Positions 1-8,366 of a stretch of 15,013 nucleotides of DNA are shown here, in pieces (positions within the stretch are counted from its first letter, which is position 1; each line of letters opens with the position of its first letter). The stretch spans positions 1 to 15,013 of the forward strand of contig CAKOGP040001878.1 in NCBI GenBank assembly GCA_933822405.4. Reading direction: 5' to 3'. The notes below the pieces were generated by a model, which saw only the letters and a program-made list of their open reading frames with translations, did no database searches and was not told where the DNA came from. The position numbers and the translations under genes are program-made. The stretch comes from Cylindrotheca closterium. Taxonomy: Eukaryota > Bacillariophyta > Bacillariophyceae > Bacillariales > Bacillariaceae.

Positions 1-298
1 ACAACAAAAGTTATAGAGTCTCTCAGAAAGCCACAGAAAGGAGTGACGTGAGCGTTAGGCCTAAAGCTATGTCTGTACCTCCAAAGGGTCTAATCTAGTT
101 CCAAGGTCACTCCAAGGTCATTACACCCTGCCTTAAATATATTTCAGTTTTTAAACAATATCATTTTCACAGAACAACTTTATTTTCGATCTTTTCTGAT
201 CCTAATTCTCTAAATAACAACGGGTCATTTGATGGTCGCAGGGTCATTAAGAAACTTCGAATTCCAAATCATATCAATAGACGGAATCCTGAAGTTGG
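1..298. other. Unique left flank, no gene seen
   Basis: I see no convincing coding region, RNA gene or promoter here. The only structure is a small tandem duplication of TCCAAGGTCA(C/T) at 100-110 and 111-121, and GGGTCATT at two nearby places (about 223 and 241). Base composition is unremarkable. Confidence 0.5.
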
Positions 299-505
299 GA
301 GTTATAACTCATTGCGAGGGAATCCTTGAGTAAAAACTCACACGTTTGAGTTATAACTCAAACGTGTGAGTTATAACTCAAACGTGTGAGTTTTTACTCA
401 AACGTGTGAGTTATAACTCAAACGTGTGAGTTATAACTCAAACGTGTGAGTTATAACTCAAACGTGTGAGTTATAACTCAAACGTGTGAGTTATAACTCA
501 AACGT
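299..505. repeat. 20-bp palindromic minisatellite
   Basis: The 12-bp perfect palindrome GAGTTATAACTC occurs first alone at 299-310. From 328 it recurs every 20 bp: cores start at 328, 348, 368, 388, 408, 428, 448, 468 and 488. Cores are separated by the 8-bp spacer AAACGTGT, which contains an ACGT core. Two cores are variants that are reverse complements of each other: GAGTAAAAACTC at 328 and GAGTTTTTACTC at 388. The spacer at 340-347 is inverted (ACACGTTT), so 339-368 is a perfect 30-bp palindrome. The array degenerates at about 500-510. Known context: ACGT cores are typical of bZIP sites. A binding role is inference; replication slippage alone could also make this. Confidence 0.9.
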
Positions 506-741
506 ACTCAGAAAATGTCAGGGGGATGATGTTCTCCAATGGGGGAAGGGCAGCTTCAAGCGATCCACGAATGAAAAATCGTCCGATGCAACACAGACTC
601 CAAAGAAAACCACGAGGATATAAAAGTAACGTGCTCGGCTTCTCCATGAAACTTTTAATCGTCGATTGAAGTGCTTTTTATTATTTTGGACGACACGTTC
701 AAATATTCGAGAGACAAACATCAAAAATGTGTCCTTGCAGT
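506..741. other. Spacer between the palindromic minisatellite and the 1.5-kb array
   Basis: Single-copy sequence within this window, with no recognisable gene. The boundary with the array is sharp: before 742 the sequence differs from what precedes each internal unit (2143-2277 and equivalents). Confidence 0.5.
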
Positions 742-838
742 TGTTGGGATATGACGAAATATGAGTTTTTACGTTCCAAAATGAAACTATTCAAGTACGA
801 GGTTTTCGACACGTGCGATCGGAATTTGATCGTGCAAG

Positions 839-1099
839 ATGTCGGGATTCGACGCAAGTATGCCGGACGCAAGTCTGTCGGACAATCTGTATCCACACAA
901 ACGGGAAAAGATCCTGTACAAGTGGAATATCGATGTTGTGTACGATGCAGTAGGGAATTATGCAAGATATCCCAAAGTACTGCATTTAACACAGAATTGC
1001 CGTAGAAGTCGAATCGAGTTCTGTAAACAAGGGATTTTCCAAGGGAAAATCGTCGAACTCACTTTTGTGATTGAATCATCAATTCAAGCCAAACATTAA
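839..1099 (+). CDS. Hypothetical 86-aa ORF repeated in every array unit
   Basis: An ATG-to-TAA frame of 86 codons, recurring unchanged at 2374-2634, 3909-4169, 5444-5704 and 6979-7239. The product is hydrophilic with no signal peptide or membrane segment. It starts MSGFDASMPDASLSDNLYPH and has a basic, Cys-containing middle (NCRRSRIEFCK). I recognise no domain. For: it is the most protein-like frame in the unit and has a normal ATG, and all differences of copy 1 fall upstream of its start. Against: it is short, an antisense frame overlaps it, and no promoter or poly(A) signal is obvious. It may be a chance frame. Confidence 0.25.
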   Translation: MSGFDASMPDASLSDNLYPHKREKILYKWNIDVVYDAVGNYARYPKVLHLTQNCRRSRIEFCKQGIFQGKIVELTFVIESSIQAKH

Positions 1100-1349
1100 T
1101 CAAATAGGAACAATTTTATACCTAGACACAGGAGAACTATTGTCGTGAAAGTGTTGTACAGTCGATTACGAATTTAGATTGCAGAGAGTTTGTTCTGAGC
1201 GCTAAAAGCACTCACGATAGAGCACATTTTGCTTTATTCTAACAGACTGGAGCATCTTTCTTTTCAAAACTACTCGGCGTGCGTGCCCTTTTGATCTGGT
1301 TCCGAACCGTTGAACCTTCGTCCAAGTGGACAAAAATAGTCGAACCTTC

Positions 1350-1438
1350 GTCGAGTCCGACTATTCTTGTCGGAGTCCGACTATTCTCGTCGGAGTCCGA
1401 CTATTCTTTGTCGAAATGGACGAAATGGATGAAATGGA
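1350..1438. repeat. 20-bp and 9-bp minisatellite block A inside the unit
   Basis: Three tandem copies of about 20 bp, GTCGGAGTCCGACTATTCTC (the first lacks one G), lie at about 1350-1409. Three copies of the 9-mer CGAAATGGA (one starting with T) follow at 1412-1438. The 20-mer contains an interrupted palindrome GTCGG-AGT-CCGAC. The block recurs 1,535 bp apart in units 2-5 (about 2885, 4420, 5955 and 7490). Confidence 0.85.
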
Positions 1439-1782
1439 CGAAACTGATTTCAGAGCTCGCAAGAATCTTGCATGACGAAAACTTCAAATTTGCATTATCG
1501 GGCTGGTAGTGGCAAGCTGGTCCAAGGAGGATGACATGCAAAAACGGCAAAAAACTGTACACTAGAAAACAAGAAACGGTAACTAAATAGAAAAGGGCAG
1601 GTTCTATCTCTCCACAGCAATATGCCGAAGTTGCCAGAGATGTTTACAGACATGTTGCATACTTTCAGAAATTCAAACGTCAACAACAAATTGTACTACC
1701 GGTAACAGATGAGTGATAGATTTAGGATTCATCCGATCAAGAGGTTTAAAAAATAATCTGCCTTATTCCTAATGCGACCATG

Positions 1783-1873
1783 TTTCGTCGGGTCCGACGA
1801 AGTTTTGTCGGGTTCAACGAAGTTTCGTCCGGTCCGACGAAGTTTCGTCGGTCCGACGAAGTGTCCGACAAAG
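1783..1873. repeat. 20-bp minisatellite block B inside the unit
   Basis: Four tandem copies of a 20-bp motif (1783-1802, 1803-1822, 1823-1842, 1843-1861) of the form TTTCGTCGGGTCCGACGAAG, then a partial copy to 1873. Each contains an interrupted palindrome TTCGTCGG-(GT)-CCGACGAA; copy 2 is degenerate. The core GTCGG..CCGAC is the same as in block A, and the period is again 20 bp. It recurs in all units (about 3318, 4853, 6388 and 7923). Confidence 0.87.
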
Positions 1874-1975
1874 TTCATCCATTTCAACGGAACGTCCACG
1901 AATGAAATGAATCATTAGGCAGGCTCGTTTTCAGCGAAGCCCAAGCTCTGCATTGCGCAGAATCTGTCACCGGCA

Positions 1976-2135
1976 CGTCAGTTTCCGTCATCCTTGCCAG
2001 GGAATATCTATGACATATCTGAGGACATTCCCAGCAAGTCTGCCATTTCAGGCCGCGTCAGTTTCCGTCATCCTTGCCAGGGAATATCTATGATATATCT
2101 GAGGACATTCCCAGCAAGTCTGCGATTTCAGGCCG
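1976..2135. repeat. 80-bp direct duplication inside the unit
   Basis: Two adjacent 80-bp copies (1976-2055 and 2056-2135) begin CGTCAGTTTCCGTCATCC and end TTTCAGGCCG. They differ at two bases (TGACATAT/TGATATAT and TGCCATT/TGCGATT). The pair recurs at 3511-3670, 5046-5205 and 6581-6740. The last unit has a single copy at 8116-8195. Confidence 0.95.
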
Positions 2136-2172
2136 CTCCAGGTATTCGACGGTACCGGTACCAGGAGCGGCC
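2131..2172. repeat. Hairpin with nested 12-bp palindrome
   Basis: Arms GGCCGCTCCAGGTA (2131-2144) and TACCAGGAGCGGCC (2159-2172) are inverted repeats with one mismatch (14-bp arms, 14-nt loop). The perfect palindrome GGTACCGGTACC (2151-2162) overlaps the loop and right arm. The structure recurs at 3666-3707, 5201-5242 and 6736-6777. In unit 5 the array ends 12 nt into the left arm. Confidence 0.85.
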
Positions 2173-2277
2173 TGTAACTGGACCTAAACGCGCCGAGTCA
2201 GCTTTTTGGGGGTGTTGTTCGGACAAAATGAGGGGAGTAGTATAGTCTTCAATTGTTTACGCAAGTTAGTCTGACTG

Positions 2278-3812
2278 TGTTGGGATATGACGAAATATGA
2301 GTTTTTACGTTCCAAAAGAAACTATTCAAGTACGAGGTTTTTGACACGTGCGATCGGACTTTGATCATGCGCGATGTCGGGATTCGACGCAAGTATGCCG
2401 GACGCAAGTCTGTCGGACAATCTGTATCCACACAAACGGGAAAAGATCCTGTACAAGTGGAATATCGATGTTGTGTACGATGCAGTAGGGAATTATGCAA
2501 GATATCCCAAAGTACTGCATTTAACACAGAATTGCCGTAGAAGTCGAATCGAGTTCTGTAAACAAGGGATTTTCCAAGGGAAAATCGTCGAACTCACTTT
2601 TGTGATTGAATCATCAATTCAAGCCAAACATTAATCAAATAGGAACAATTTTATACCTAGACACAGGAGAACTATTGTCGTGAAAGTGTTGTACAGTCGA
2701 TTACGAATTTAGATTGCAGAGAGTTTGTTCTGAGCGCTAAAAGCACTCACGATAGAGCACATTTTGCTTTATTCTAACAGACTGGAGCATCTTTCTTTTC
2801 AAAACTACTCGGCGTGCGTGCCCTTTTGATCTGGTTCCGAACCGTTGAACCTTCGTCCAAGTGGACAAAAATAGTCGAACCTTCGTCGAGTCCGACTATT
2901 CTTGTCGGAGTCCGACTATTCTCGTCGGAGTCCGACTATTCTTTGTCGAAATGGACGAAATGGATGAAATGGACGAAACTGATTTCAGAGCTCGCAAGAA
3001 TCTTGCATGACGAAAACTTCAAATTTGCATTATCGGGCTGGTAGTGGCAAGCTGGTCCAAGGAGGATGACATGCAAAAACGGCAAAAAACTGTACACTAG
3101 AAAACAAGAAACGGTAACTAAATAGAAAAGGGCAGGTTCTATCTCTCCACAGCAATATGCCGAAGTTGCCAGAGATGTTTACAGACATGTTGCATACTTT
3201 CAGAAATTCAAACGTCAACAACAAATTGTACTACCGGTAACAGATGAGTGATAGATTTAGGATTCATCCGATCAAGAGGTTTAAAAAATAATCTGCCTTA
3301 TTCCTAATGCGACCATGTTTCGTCGGGTCCGACGAAGTTTTGTCGGGTTCAACGAAGTTTCGTCCGGTCCGACGAAGTTTCGTCGGTCCGACGAAGTGTC
3401 CGACAAAGTTCATCCATTTCAACGGAACGTCCACGAATGAAATGAATCATTAGGCAGGCTCGTTTTCAGCGAAGCCCAAGCTCTGCATTGCGCAGAATCT
3501 GTCACCGGCACGTCAGTTTCCGTCATCCTTGCCAGGGAATATCTATGACATATCTGAGGACATTCCCAGCAAGTCTGCCATTTCAGGCCGCGTCAGTTTC
3601 CGTCATCCTTGCCAGGGAATATCTATGATATATCTGAGGACATTCCCAGCAAGTCTGCGATTTCAGGCCGCTCCAGGTATTCGACGGTACCGGTACCAGG
3701 AGCGGCCTGTAACTGGACCTAAACGCGCCGAGTCAGCTTTTTGGGGGTGTTGTTCGGACAAAATGAGGGGAGTAGTATAGTCTTCAATTGTTTACGCAAG
3801 TTAGTCTGACTG
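2278..3812. repeat. Array unit 2
   Basis: Full-length 1,535-bp copy, identical by eye to units 3 and 4. Confidence 0.95.
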
Positions 3813-5347
3813 TGTTGGGATATGACGAAATATGAGTTTTTACGTTCCAAAAGAAACTATTCAAGTACGAGGTTTTTGACACGTGCGATCGGACTTTGAT
3901 CATGCGCGATGTCGGGATTCGACGCAAGTATGCCGGACGCAAGTCTGTCGGACAATCTGTATCCACACAAACGGGAAAAGATCCTGTACAAGTGGAATAT
4001 CGATGTTGTGTACGATGCAGTAGGGAATTATGCAAGATATCCCAAAGTACTGCATTTAACACAGAATTGCCGTAGAAGTCGAATCGAGTTCTGTAAACAA
4101 GGGATTTTCCAAGGGAAAATCGTCGAACTCACTTTTGTGATTGAATCATCAATTCAAGCCAAACATTAATCAAATAGGAACAATTTTATACCTAGACACA
4201 GGAGAACTATTGTCGTGAAAGTGTTGTACAGTCGATTACGAATTTAGATTGCAGAGAGTTTGTTCTGAGCGCTAAAAGCACTCACGATAGAGCACATTTT
4301 GCTTTATTCTAACAGACTGGAGCATCTTTCTTTTCAAAACTACTCGGCGTGCGTGCCCTTTTGATCTGGTTCCGAACCGTTGAACCTTCGTCCAAGTGGA
4401 CAAAAATAGTCGAACCTTCGTCGAGTCCGACTATTCTTGTCGGAGTCCGACTATTCTCGTCGGAGTCCGACTATTCTTTGTCGAAATGGACGAAATGGAT
4501 GAAATGGACGAAACTGATTTCAGAGCTCGCAAGAATCTTGCATGACGAAAACTTCAAATTTGCATTATCGGGCTGGTAGTGGCAAGCTGGTCCAAGGAGG
4601 ATGACATGCAAAAACGGCAAAAAACTGTACACTAGAAAACAAGAAACGGTAACTAAATAGAAAAGGGCAGGTTCTATCTCTCCACAGCAATATGCCGAAG
4701 TTGCCAGAGATGTTTACAGACATGTTGCATACTTTCAGAAATTCAAACGTCAACAACAAATTGTACTACCGGTAACAGATGAGTGATAGATTTAGGATTC
4801 ATCCGATCAAGAGGTTTAAAAAATAATCTGCCTTATTCCTAATGCGACCATGTTTCGTCGGGTCCGACGAAGTTTTGTCGGGTTCAACGAAGTTTCGTCC
4901 GGTCCGACGAAGTTTCGTCGGTCCGACGAAGTGTCCGACAAAGTTCATCCATTTCAACGGAACGTCCACGAATGAAATGAATCATTAGGCAGGCTCGTTT
5001 TCAGCGAAGCCCAAGCTCTGCATTGCGCAGAATCTGTCACCGGCACGTCAGTTTCCGTCATCCTTGCCAGGGAATATCTATGACATATCTGAGGACATTC
5101 CCAGCAAGTCTGCCATTTCAGGCCGCGTCAGTTTCCGTCATCCTTGCCAGGGAATATCTATGATATATCTGAGGACATTCCCAGCAAGTCTGCGATTTCA
5201 GGCCGCTCCAGGTATTCGACGGTACCGGTACCAGGAGCGGCCTGTAACTGGACCTAAACGCGCCGAGTCAGCTTTTTGGGGGTGTTGTTCGGACAAAATG
5301 AGGGGAGTAGTATAGTCTTCAATTGTTTACGCAAGTTAGTCTGACTG
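3813..5347. repeat. Array unit 3
   Basis: Full-length 1,535-bp copy, identical by eye to units 2 and 4. Confidence 0.95.
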
Positions 5348-6882
5348 TGTTGGGATATGACGAAATATGAGTTTTTACGTTCCAAAAGAAACTATTCAAG
5401 TACGAGGTTTTTGACACGTGCGATCGGACTTTGATCATGCGCGATGTCGGGATTCGACGCAAGTATGCCGGACGCAAGTCTGTCGGACAATCTGTATCCA
5501 CACAAACGGGAAAAGATCCTGTACAAGTGGAATATCGATGTTGTGTACGATGCAGTAGGGAATTATGCAAGATATCCCAAAGTACTGCATTTAACACAGA
5601 ATTGCCGTAGAAGTCGAATCGAGTTCTGTAAACAAGGGATTTTCCAAGGGAAAATCGTCGAACTCACTTTTGTGATTGAATCATCAATTCAAGCCAAACA
5701 TTAATCAAATAGGAACAATTTTATACCTAGACACAGGAGAACTATTGTCGTGAAAGTGTTGTACAGTCGATTACGAATTTAGATTGCAGAGAGTTTGTTC
5801 TGAGCGCTAAAAGCACTCACGATAGAGCACATTTTGCTTTATTCTAACAGACTGGAGCATCTTTCTTTTCAAAACTACTCGGCGTGCGTGCCCTTTTGAT
5901 CTGGTTCCGAACCGTTGAACCTTCGTCCAAGTGGACAAAAATAGTCGAACCTTCGTCGAGTCCGACTATTCTTGTCGGAGTCCGACTATTCTCGTCGGAG
6001 TCCGACTATTCTTTGTCGAAATGGACGAAATGGATGAAATGGACGAAACTGATTTCAGAGCTCGCAAGAATCTTGCATGACGAAAACTTCAAATTTGCAT
6101 TATCGGGCTGGTAGTGGCAAGCTGGTCCAAGGAGGATGACATGCAAAAACGGCAAAAAACTGTACACTAGAAAACAAGAAACGGTAACTAAATAGAAAAG
6201 GGCAGGTTCTATCTCTCCACAGCAATATGCCGAAGTTGCCAGAGATGTTTACAGACATGTTGCATACTTTCAGAAATTCAAACGTCAACAACAAATTGTA
6301 CTACCGGTAACAGATGAGTGATAGATTTAGGATTCATCCGATCAAGAGGTTTAAAAAATAATCTGCCTTATTCCTAATGCGACCATGTTTCGTCGGGTCC
6401 GACGAAGTTTTGTCGGGTTCAACGAAGTTTCGTCCGGTCCGACGAAGTTTCGTCGGTCCGACGAAGTGTCCGACAAAGTTCATCCATTTCAACGGAACGT
6501 CCACGAATGAAATGAATCATTAGGCAGGCTCGTTTTCAGCGAAGCCCAAGCTCTGCATTGCGCAGAATCTGTCACCGGCACGTCAGTTTCCGTCATCCTT
6601 GCCAGGGAATATCTATGACATATCTGAGGACATTCCCAGCAAGTCTGCCATTTCAGGCCGCGTCAGTTTCCGTCATCCTTGCCAGGGAATATCTATGATA
6701 TATCTGAGGACATTCCCAGCAAGTCTGCGATTTCAGGCCGCTCCAGGTATTCGACGGTACCGGTACCAGGAGCGGCCTGTAACTGGACCTAAACGCGCCG
6801 AGTCAGCTTTTTGGGGGTGTTGTTCGGACAAAATGAGGGGAGTAGTATAGTCTTCAATTGTTTACGCAAGTTAGTCTGACTG
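5348..6882. repeat. Array unit 4
   Basis: Full-length 1,535-bp copy, identical by eye to units 2 and 3. Confidence 0.95.
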
Positions 6883-8202
6883 TGTTGGGATATGACGAAA
6901 TATGAGTTTTTACGTTCCAAAAGAAACTATTCAAGTACGAGGTTTTTGACACGTGCGATCGGACTTTGATCATGCGCGATGTCGGGATTCGACGCAAGTA
7001 TGCCGGACGCAAGTCTGTCGGACAATCTGTATCCACACAAACGGGAAAAGATCCTGTACAAGTGGAATATCGATGTTGTGTACGATGCAGTAGGGAATTA
7101 TGCAAGATATCCCAAAGTACTGCATTTAACACAGAATTGCCGTAGAAGTCGAATCGAGTTCTGTAAACAAGGGATTTTCCAAGGGAAAATCGTCGAACTC
7201 ACTTTTGTGATTGAATCATCAATTCAAGCCAAACATTAATCAAATAGGAACAATTTTATACCTAGACACAGGAGAACTATTGTCGTGAAAGTGTTGTACA
7301 GTCGATTACGAATTTAGATTGCAGAGAGTTTGTTCTGAGCGCTAAAAGCACTCACGATAGAGCACATTTTGCTTTATTCTAACAGACTGGAGCATCTTTC
7401 TTTTCAAAACTACTCGGCGTGCGTGCCCTTTTGATCTGGTTCCGAACCGTTGAACCTTCGTCCAAGTGGACAAAAATAGTCGAACCTTCGTCGAGTCCGA
7501 CTATTCTTGTCGGAGTCCGACTATTCTCGTCGGAGTCCGACTATTCTTTGTCGAAATGGACGAAATGGATGAAATGGACGAAACTGATTTCAGAGCTCGC
7601 AAGAATCTTGCATGACGAAAACTTCAAATTTGCATTATCGGGCTGGTAGTGGCAAGCTGGTCCAAGGAGGATGACATGCAAAAACGGCAAAAAACTGTAC
7701 ACTAGAAAACAAGAAACGGTAACTAAATAGAAAAGGGCAGGTTCTATCTCTCCACAGCAATATGCCGAAGTTGCCAGAGATGTTTACAGACATGTTGCAT
7801 ACTTTCAGAAATTCAAACGTCAACAACAAATTGTACTACCGGTAACAGATGAGTGATAGATTTAGGATTCATCCGATCAAGAGGTTTAAAAAATAATCTG
7901 CCTTATTCCTAATGCGACCATGTTTCGTCGGGTCCGACGAAGTTTTGTCGGGTTCAACGAAGTTTCGTCCGGTCCGACGAAGTTTCGTCGGTCCGACGAA
8001 GTGTCCGACAAAGTTCATCCATTTCAACGGAACGTCCACGAATGAAATGAATCATTAGGCAGGCTCGTTTTCAGCGAAGCCCAAGCTCTGCATTGCGCAG
8101 AATCTGTCACCGGCACGTCAGTTTCCGTCATCCTTGCCAGGGAATATCTATGACATATCTGAGGACATTCCCAGCAAGTCTGCCATTTCAGGCCGCTCCA
8201 GG
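6883..8202. repeat. Array unit 5 (truncated, promoter-proximal)
   Basis: Identical to inner units up to 8195, but with only one copy of the 80-bp sub-repeat (8116-8195). It then has CTCCAGG (8196-8202), and homology ends at CACATG. The missing part is one 80-bp sub-repeat plus the last 135 bp of the unit (equivalent to 2143-2277). The retained sub-repeat has the first-copy variants (TGACATAT, TGCCATT), so a deletion between the two sub-repeats is one explanation. The other is that a single copy is ancestral. Confidence 0.93.
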
Positions 8203-8214
8203 CACATGTTGAAA

Positions 8215-8241
8215 TTCTCGAACCCATCTACGGTTCGAGAA
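8215..8241. promoter_or_regulatory. Paired heat-shock-element-like inverted repeat upstream of the TATA box
   Basis: TTCTCGAAC (8215-8223) and GTTCGAGAA (8233-8241) form a perfect 9-bp inverted repeat with a 9-nt spacer. Each side also contains a TTCnnGAA core: TTCTCGAA at 8215-8222 and TTCGAGAA at 8234-8241. The 3' core ends 12 bp before the TATA box. Known: heat shock factors bind alternating nGAAn pentamers, and the HSF family is strongly expanded in diatoms. Control by an HSF is inference. The two cores are one base out of 5-bp register with each other, so they would act as two dimeric half-sites. Confidence 0.45.
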
Positions 8242-8253
8242 AGTGTCCGATTG

Positions 8254-8261
8254 TATATATA
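8254..8261 (+). promoter_or_regulatory. TATA box of the DUF285 gene
   Basis: TATATATA lies 106 bp before the first in-frame ATG (8367) and 52 bp after the tandem array ends. A start of transcription about 30 bp downstream (around 8285) would give a leader of about 80 nt, which would contain the uORF at 8305-8322. The preceding AAGTGTCCGATTG (8241-8253) recurs before a similar AT-rich box at 14127. Confidence 0.6.
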
Positions 8262-8304
8262 CTCGGCGGTTCAGACCAGTTGCTCTCTGCAAGTACTCAT
8301 CAGA

Positions 8305-8322
8305 ATGTGGATGGTCTCGTGA
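8305..8322 (+). promoter_or_regulatory. Short upstream ORF in the leader (MWMVS)
   Basis: ATG TGG ATG GTC TCG TGA lies between the TATA box and the main start, in another frame, ending 44 bp before ATG 8367. If transcription starts near 8285, ribosomes meet these two ATGs first, so it could reduce translation of the main frame. It also argues that the long frame does not begin upstream of 8367, since no in-frame ATG exists there back to the stop at 8160. Confidence 0.35.
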
Positions 8323-8366
8323 CGGCTGATGCTGTGGAAAGCACAGATGCAGACCAAGCTTTGGAG

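Larger units (their letters stand above)
742..2277. repeat. Array unit 1 (edge-diverged copy)
   Basis: This is the leftmost copy. It differs from units 2-5 only in its first 96 bp: an extra T at 782 and substitutions at 807, 824, 832, 836 and 837. From 838 onward I found no difference from the inner units. This is the pattern expected at the edge of an array that is homogenised internally. Confidence 0.9.
742..8202. repeat. 1,535-bp head-to-tail tandem array, 4.86 copies
   Basis: Unit starts, marked by TGTTGGGATATGACG, fall at 742, 2278, 3813, 5348 and 6883. Units 2, 3 and 4 are exactly 1,535 bp. Unit 1 is 1,536 bp because of one extra T at 782. Unit 5 stops after 1,320 bp. Units 2-4 and the shared part of unit 5 look identical by eye, and unit 1 is identical from 838 on. 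No terminal inverted repeats, LTR hallmarks, transposase or reverse transcriptase frames are visible, so I do not call it a known transposon class. Each full unit carries two 20-bp-period blocks, an 80-bp duplication and a hairpin, listed separately. Near-perfect identity implies very recent amplification, ongoing homogenisation, or an assembly artefact. Confidence 0.97.

Noticed and set aside
328..505. CRISPR-like array (regular short repeats with spacers)
   Set aside because: The 8-bp spacers are themselves repeated and the period is 20 bp. There are no unique spacers and no cas-like genes, and the context is eukaryotic, so it is a minisatellite.
518..721. Minus-strand 67-codon frame with a hydrophobic stretch
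   Set aside because: Short, with no recognisable motif or promoter, next to repeats. One hydrophobic segment in a frame of this size is expected by chance.
699..992. Minus-strand frame of 92 to 97 codons at each unit start
   Set aside because: It lies antisense to the better 86-codon frame and changes length with the edge variation of unit 1. It contains no motif.
1295..1320. tRNA or Pol III B-box-like sequence (GGTTCCGAACC) in the unit
   Set aside because: It does not fit the B-box consensus beyond a few bases, and there is no A box or cloverleaf around it.
1279..1509. Plus-strand 76-codon frame over block A in every unit
   Set aside because: It is a translation of the 20-bp and 9-bp minisatellites. 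It starts at a non-ATG codon and has simple-repeat composition.
1994..2245. Plus-strand frame with an internal protein repeat (83 codons, in four units)
   Set aside because: The apparent protein repeat is just the 80-bp DNA duplication read in two frames (80 is not a multiple of 3), so the second half is not the same peptide.
742..8202. LTR retrotransposon or DNA transposon array
   Set aside because: No reverse transcriptase, integrase or transposase frames, no terminal inverted repeats at unit ends, and no target-site duplication at 742 or 8202.
8280..8366. Upstream start of the DUF285 protein at TTG 8280
   Set aside because: TTG is not a normal eukaryotic start and the frame has no ATG before 8367. 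The TATA box at 8254 also places the transcript start near 8285.
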